From assembly GCA_022709425.1 (NCBI GenBank), contig JAKLIW010000001.1, forward strand, positions 360,603 to 424,602: a stretch of 64,000 nucleotides of DNA. The letters are read 5' to 3'. The translations under genes and the position numbers were made by a program. Below the pieces are notes generated by a model. That model did not search any database. It was not told where the DNA came from and was given only the letters and a program-made list of their open reading frames with translations. Of the stretch, positions 61,561-64,000 are shown piece after piece; positions within the stretch are counted from its first letter, which is position 1; each line of letters begins with the position of its first letter. The DNA is from a bacterium (lineage in GTDB: Bacteria > UBP6 > UBA1177 > JAKLFG01).

Positions 61561-63431
61561 AGGTCGGGCGAGCAGCCCTCAAGGAAGGCCGCAATGCGCT
61601 CATGGTAGGTGATACGGTTCTTCTTTTTGCGGAAGCCGTGCCCTTCGTCGTCGAAGATGAGCATGTCGGGCTTGTTACCGGCGGCGGTGAGTTTCTCGGC
61701 GAGGATGTAGGCGTCGCTCACCGGGACGCGCGGATCGTTGGCGCCGTGGGCGATGAGAAGTTTCCCTTTGATGCGGTCGGCCATGGTGGTGGGGCTGATC
61801 GAACGGAGGAATGCTTCATCCTCCGACGGCCCGTATTCCACCTCGCGCAATGCCTTGCGGTACGATTTGGTGTTCTTGAGGAAGTTGATGAAGTCGACCA
61901 CTCCCACGGTATCGACGCCGCAGCGGAACCGGTCGGGGAACTGCGCCATCGAGGCGACCGTCATGAAGCCGCCGTAACTGCCGCCCATCGCGATGAAGCG
62001 GTCGGGGCGCGACAGTCCGGCCTTCACCAGATCGTCGAGCACCGCGCCGGCATCCTTCACCGAATCCATCCGCAGTTTGTAGTTGTCCAGTTCGGTGAAA
62101 CGGCGGCCGTAGCCGGTCGAACCGCGGACATTGGGGGCGGCGACGGCGAACCCTTTTCTCAGGTAGTATTGGAAGATGGCGTTGAAACCGGGAAGGAACT
62201 GTCCTTCGGGGCCGCCGTGATAGAAGACGATGGTGCGGTAGGGAGGTTTTCCGTTCTTCGGGGTGAAGAGAAAGTAGGGGATATTCAGGCCGTCGAACGA
62301 AATGGCGCGGCGCAATTCCGGTGCGGCGAACGCGGCCACATCGATGCCGCGTGGATCGGTGAGCCCGAACTCTTCGGTGCGGTTGTCGGTCAGCCGCAGC
62401 AGAGCGGGCCGCGGTATGGCGTCGGGGCGCGACAGGGTGTAGACGATCGTGTCGCCCGACAGATCGCCCAGCGTCACTACTCCGGCGCCGGTGGGCAGTG
62501 TGGTCACGGCGCCGTTCTGCCAGCGGCGGCAGACCGACCAGCCATCCTCGTTGGTGCAGAACACGATGCGGGTCCGGTCGCGCGGATCGATGAGCGCCTG
62601 TTCGACCGGCCACGGTCCGGCATGGAGCGTTTCGCGGCGTCCCTGTTTGTCGCGCAGTTCGAGGTAGGGGGTGTCGCTCCCTTCGTCGGTGATGAGGGCG
62701 ATGCGGCCATCGTTCAGGAACCCGACGGGCTGGTAGTAACGCTCATCCTGCGCTCCTTTGAGCTTGCGCGCGGTACCGTTCTCATAGAGATAAGGAATGG
62801 TGCTGGTACTGCTCAATATAGTATGGAAGAGGAACTGATCGGCGCTTTTGGCGTCGTCGATGGAGTGGGTCCCTTTCTTATCGGAAAGAAGCCGTTTCTT
62901 GCGGGCGGCGATATCGTAGAGGTAAAGGTAAAAATCGCGGGGGCTCACCTCGTTGGCCGCGTAGAGGAACCGGTCATCGTCGAGCCAGACGACATTCCCG
63001 AATTTCACCGCAGGGTCGGCGAGCAGCGGTTCTATCTTTCCGTCGGCAAGCGTCAGCAGATGGATACCATACTGTTCGTTGCCGCCCGGCGCCGAAAGGA
63101 AGAGCAGGCGTGTGCCGCCGGGATTCACTTCGTAACTATCGACCGAATCGACGCCGTTGGTAAGTTGCCTTTGCTCGGCGCCATTCTCGATGTAGAGTTG
63201 TTTGACCTCGCCCGGCCCGCGCGACAGGAACAGTTTCCGTCCGTCGGGAAGCAGGCGGCCCGCCCCCGAATCGACGATCTCGAGATAGTCGCGTACCCGA
63301 TCGCCCGGTTTCGCAGCGTTGTCGGCATCGACCGATACCGGCGCGGCGCGCGAACAGGAGAGAAGGAAAAGAAGGAGAAAAAGACCGCCCGCAACGAGGC
63401 GTATATGACTAGAATTCTTCGAACTGGTCAT
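61557..63431 (-). CDS. S9-family prolyl-oligopeptidase-type lipoprotein
   Basis: A 624-residue lipoprotein (signal ending in LFLLSCSRA). Residues about 45-370 form a beta-propeller of TolB/WD40-like strands. The C-terminal hydrolase domain (about 380-620) carries the catalytic triad of the dipeptidyl-aminopeptidase/acylaminoacyl-peptidase group: Ser in GGSYGGFM, Asp in HGANDPRVP, and His in DDEGHGF. It also has the oxyanion-loop motif FYHGGPEGQF and NVRGSTGYGRRF. It degrades or trims short peptides, and the lipobox places it in the envelope. Its start overlaps the end of the chemotaxis receptor gene. Confidence 0.93.
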   Translation of the reverse strand: MTSSKNSSHIRLVAGGLFLLLFLLSCSRAAPVSVDADNAAKPGDRVRDYLEIVDSGAGRLLPDGRKLFLSRGPGEVKQLYIENGAEQRQLTNGVDSVDSYEVNPGGTRLLFLSAPGGNEQYGIHLLTLADGKIEPLLADPAVKFGNVVWLDDDRFLYAANEVSPRDFYLYLYDIAARKKRLLSDKKGTHSIDDAKSADQFLFHTILSSTSTIPYLYENGTARKLKGAQDERYYQPVGFLNDGRIALITDEGSDTPYLELRDKQGRRETLHAGPWPVEQALIDPRDRTRIVFCTNEDGWSVCRRWQNGAVTTLPTGAGVVTLGDLSGDTIVYTLSRPDAIPRPALLRLTDNRTEEFGLTDPRGIDVAAFAAPELRRAISFDGLNIPYFLFTPKNGKPPYRTIVFYHGGPEGQFLPGFNAIFQYYLRKGFAVAAPNVRGSTGYGRRFTELDNYKLRMDSVKDAGAVLDDLVKAGLSRPDRFIAMGGSYGGFMTVASMAQFPDRFRCGVDTVGVVDFINFLKNTKSYRKALREVEYGPSEDEAFLRSISPTTMADRIKGKLLIAHGANDPRVPVSDAYILAEKLTAAGNKPDMLIFDDEGHGFRKKKNRITYHERIAAFLEGCSPDL

Positions 63432-64000
63432 CGTCGAAAAAGCCGTTCTCGCGCGATTTTTGCGCCCCTTCGGGAGCGGTGGCCGGGAGCGGTTTGCGCT
63501 TCGGCGGTGTCACGGGCGCCGGTGTGACCGGCGGTACGACCGGTTCGCGGGGCGGAGCGGCCGGGACCGTGATCGCCGGCGGTTCAAAACGCATATAGGT
63601 GGCGTTCTGCTGTTCCGAGACGCGGAACTTCTCGAGTTCTCCGGCCAGCTGGCGCGAGATGTTGGCCATATCCTCGGCCGAACTAGCGAGCTCTTCGACC
63701 AGCGACGCATTGCGCTGGGTCACCTCGTCCATCTGCATGATGGCCGAATTTATCTGATGGATGCCCGACGCCTGTTCCTTCGACCGTTTCTCGATATCCT
63801 GAATGGAGAGGCTCGCCTCCTGTATGCGGCTCACCAGCTGAAGAAGGACCTTGGTGGTCTTGGTCGACAGTTCGGTGGCGTTGCGGATGTTCTCTTCGTT
63901 CTTCTCGACGAGCGTGCGCTCGCCCGTGTCGATGTTCACGCGGTAGACGTCGTGATAGCGGGCGTCGCGATCGTTGAGGCTCACCAGAATTTCGTTCGGG
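63409..64000 (-). CDS. Methyl-accepting chemotaxis protein, C-terminal part (5' end outside window)
   Basis: The frame is open to the window edge. The signalling domain end is visible: EEIRN-type helices (ENIRNATELSTKTTKVL), EKRSKEQASGIHQINSAIMQMDEVTQRNASLVEELASS, and LAGELEKFRV, typical of the last third of an MCP. A Pro/Ala-rich linker (about 45 residues) leads to an acidic tail ending in DDDQFEEF. Tails of this form sometimes bind CheR or CheB; here that is a guess. The sensor and the tip of the signalling hairpin lie outside the window. It overlaps the S9 peptidase start by 23 bases. Confidence 0.9.
   Translation of the reverse strand, partial: PNEILVSLNDRDARYHDVYRVNIDTGERTLVEKNEENIRNATELSTKTTKVLLQLVSRIQEASLSIQDIEKRSKEQASGIHQINSAIMQMDEVTQRNASLVEELASSAEDMANISRQLAGELEKFRVSEQQNATYMRFEPPAITVPAAPPREPVVPPVTPAPVTPPKRKPLPATAPEGAQKSRENGFFDDDQFEEF

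Noticed and set aside
61602..63527. A 641-codon frame antisense to the S9 peptidase gene
   Set aside because: It is the complement of a well-supported gene with an intact catalytic triad, and its predicted protein looks like a shadow composition.

Overview
The window is a 64 kb chromosomal segment of a Gram-negative (diderm) bacterium with moderately high GC. A complete tolQ-tolR-tolA-tolB-pal operon, many lipoboxes and a methyl-accepting chemotaxis protein show the diderm envelope. Secreted lipoproteins with regularly spaced cysteines, FG-GAP repeats or kelch-like repeats, together with the many hybrid histidine kinases and HD-GYP regulators, recall Myxococcota and other deltaproteobacterial-type lineages. 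I cannot fix the taxon from sequence alone. Promoters are easy to read: about sixteen sites match TTGACA / 15-17 bp / TATNNT.

Layout. 1-4.3 kb (+): end of rplQ with a terminator, a CvpA-like protein, a lower-GC pair (KilA-N protein, ankyrin lipoprotein), a branched-chain aminotransferase and a Cys-rich lipoprotein. 4.3-13.4 kb (-): an exported Memo-AMMECR1 fusion downstream of tol-pal, then a PilZ protein, the AmmeMemoRadiSam radical SAM enzyme and a membrane spermidine-synthase-like protein. 13.4-32.8 kb (-): a dense signalling region with five histidine kinases, four response regulators, a GAF protein, a broken sensor gene, an AAA ATPase and an intact but catalytically dead P-type ATPase overlapping a histidine kinase gene. 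32.9-44.0 kb (-): the most unusual locus, described below. 44.2-59 kb: an MFS transporter, a hybrid kinase, a CDF metal exporter, a divergent YchF-like GTPase, uvrA, a small membrane protein, a kelch-like lipoprotein, a DUF799/DUF4810 lipoprotein pair, a phosphodiesterase, a multi-receiver HD-GYP regulator and HU. 59.3-64 kb (-): a U32 peptidase-family protein, an S9 peptidase lipoprotein and the end of a chemotaxis receptor.

Candidate new system (32.9-44.0 kb). On one strand lie a PqqD-like protein, a 2679-residue repeat lipoprotein, a 42-residue peptide, a signal-peptidase-like S24/S26 protein, a radical SAM/SPASM enzyme and an HprK-related kinase, with short gaps or overlaps. Just downstream, under its own strong promoter, is a second, 49-residue peptide. 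The two peptides share 13 of 20 leader residues (pattern KPxIxEERxxEKxLxFAC), then diverge into Cys-containing tails that both contain Ser-Glu-Gly. This looks like a ribosomally made, post-translationally modified peptide (RiPP) pathway with leader binding (PqqD), radical modification, possible phosphorylation and proteolysis. Both peptide genes are too short for ordinary gene calling.

Two further points. A pair of GacA/NarL-type boxes with identical geometry precedes a hybrid kinase/HD-GYP operon and an FG-GAP lipoprotein/response-regulator operon, implying a small regulon. The P-type ATPase has lost its actuator domain and its phosphorylated Asp, yet its reading frame is intact and coupled to a kinase, suggesting a sensor role.
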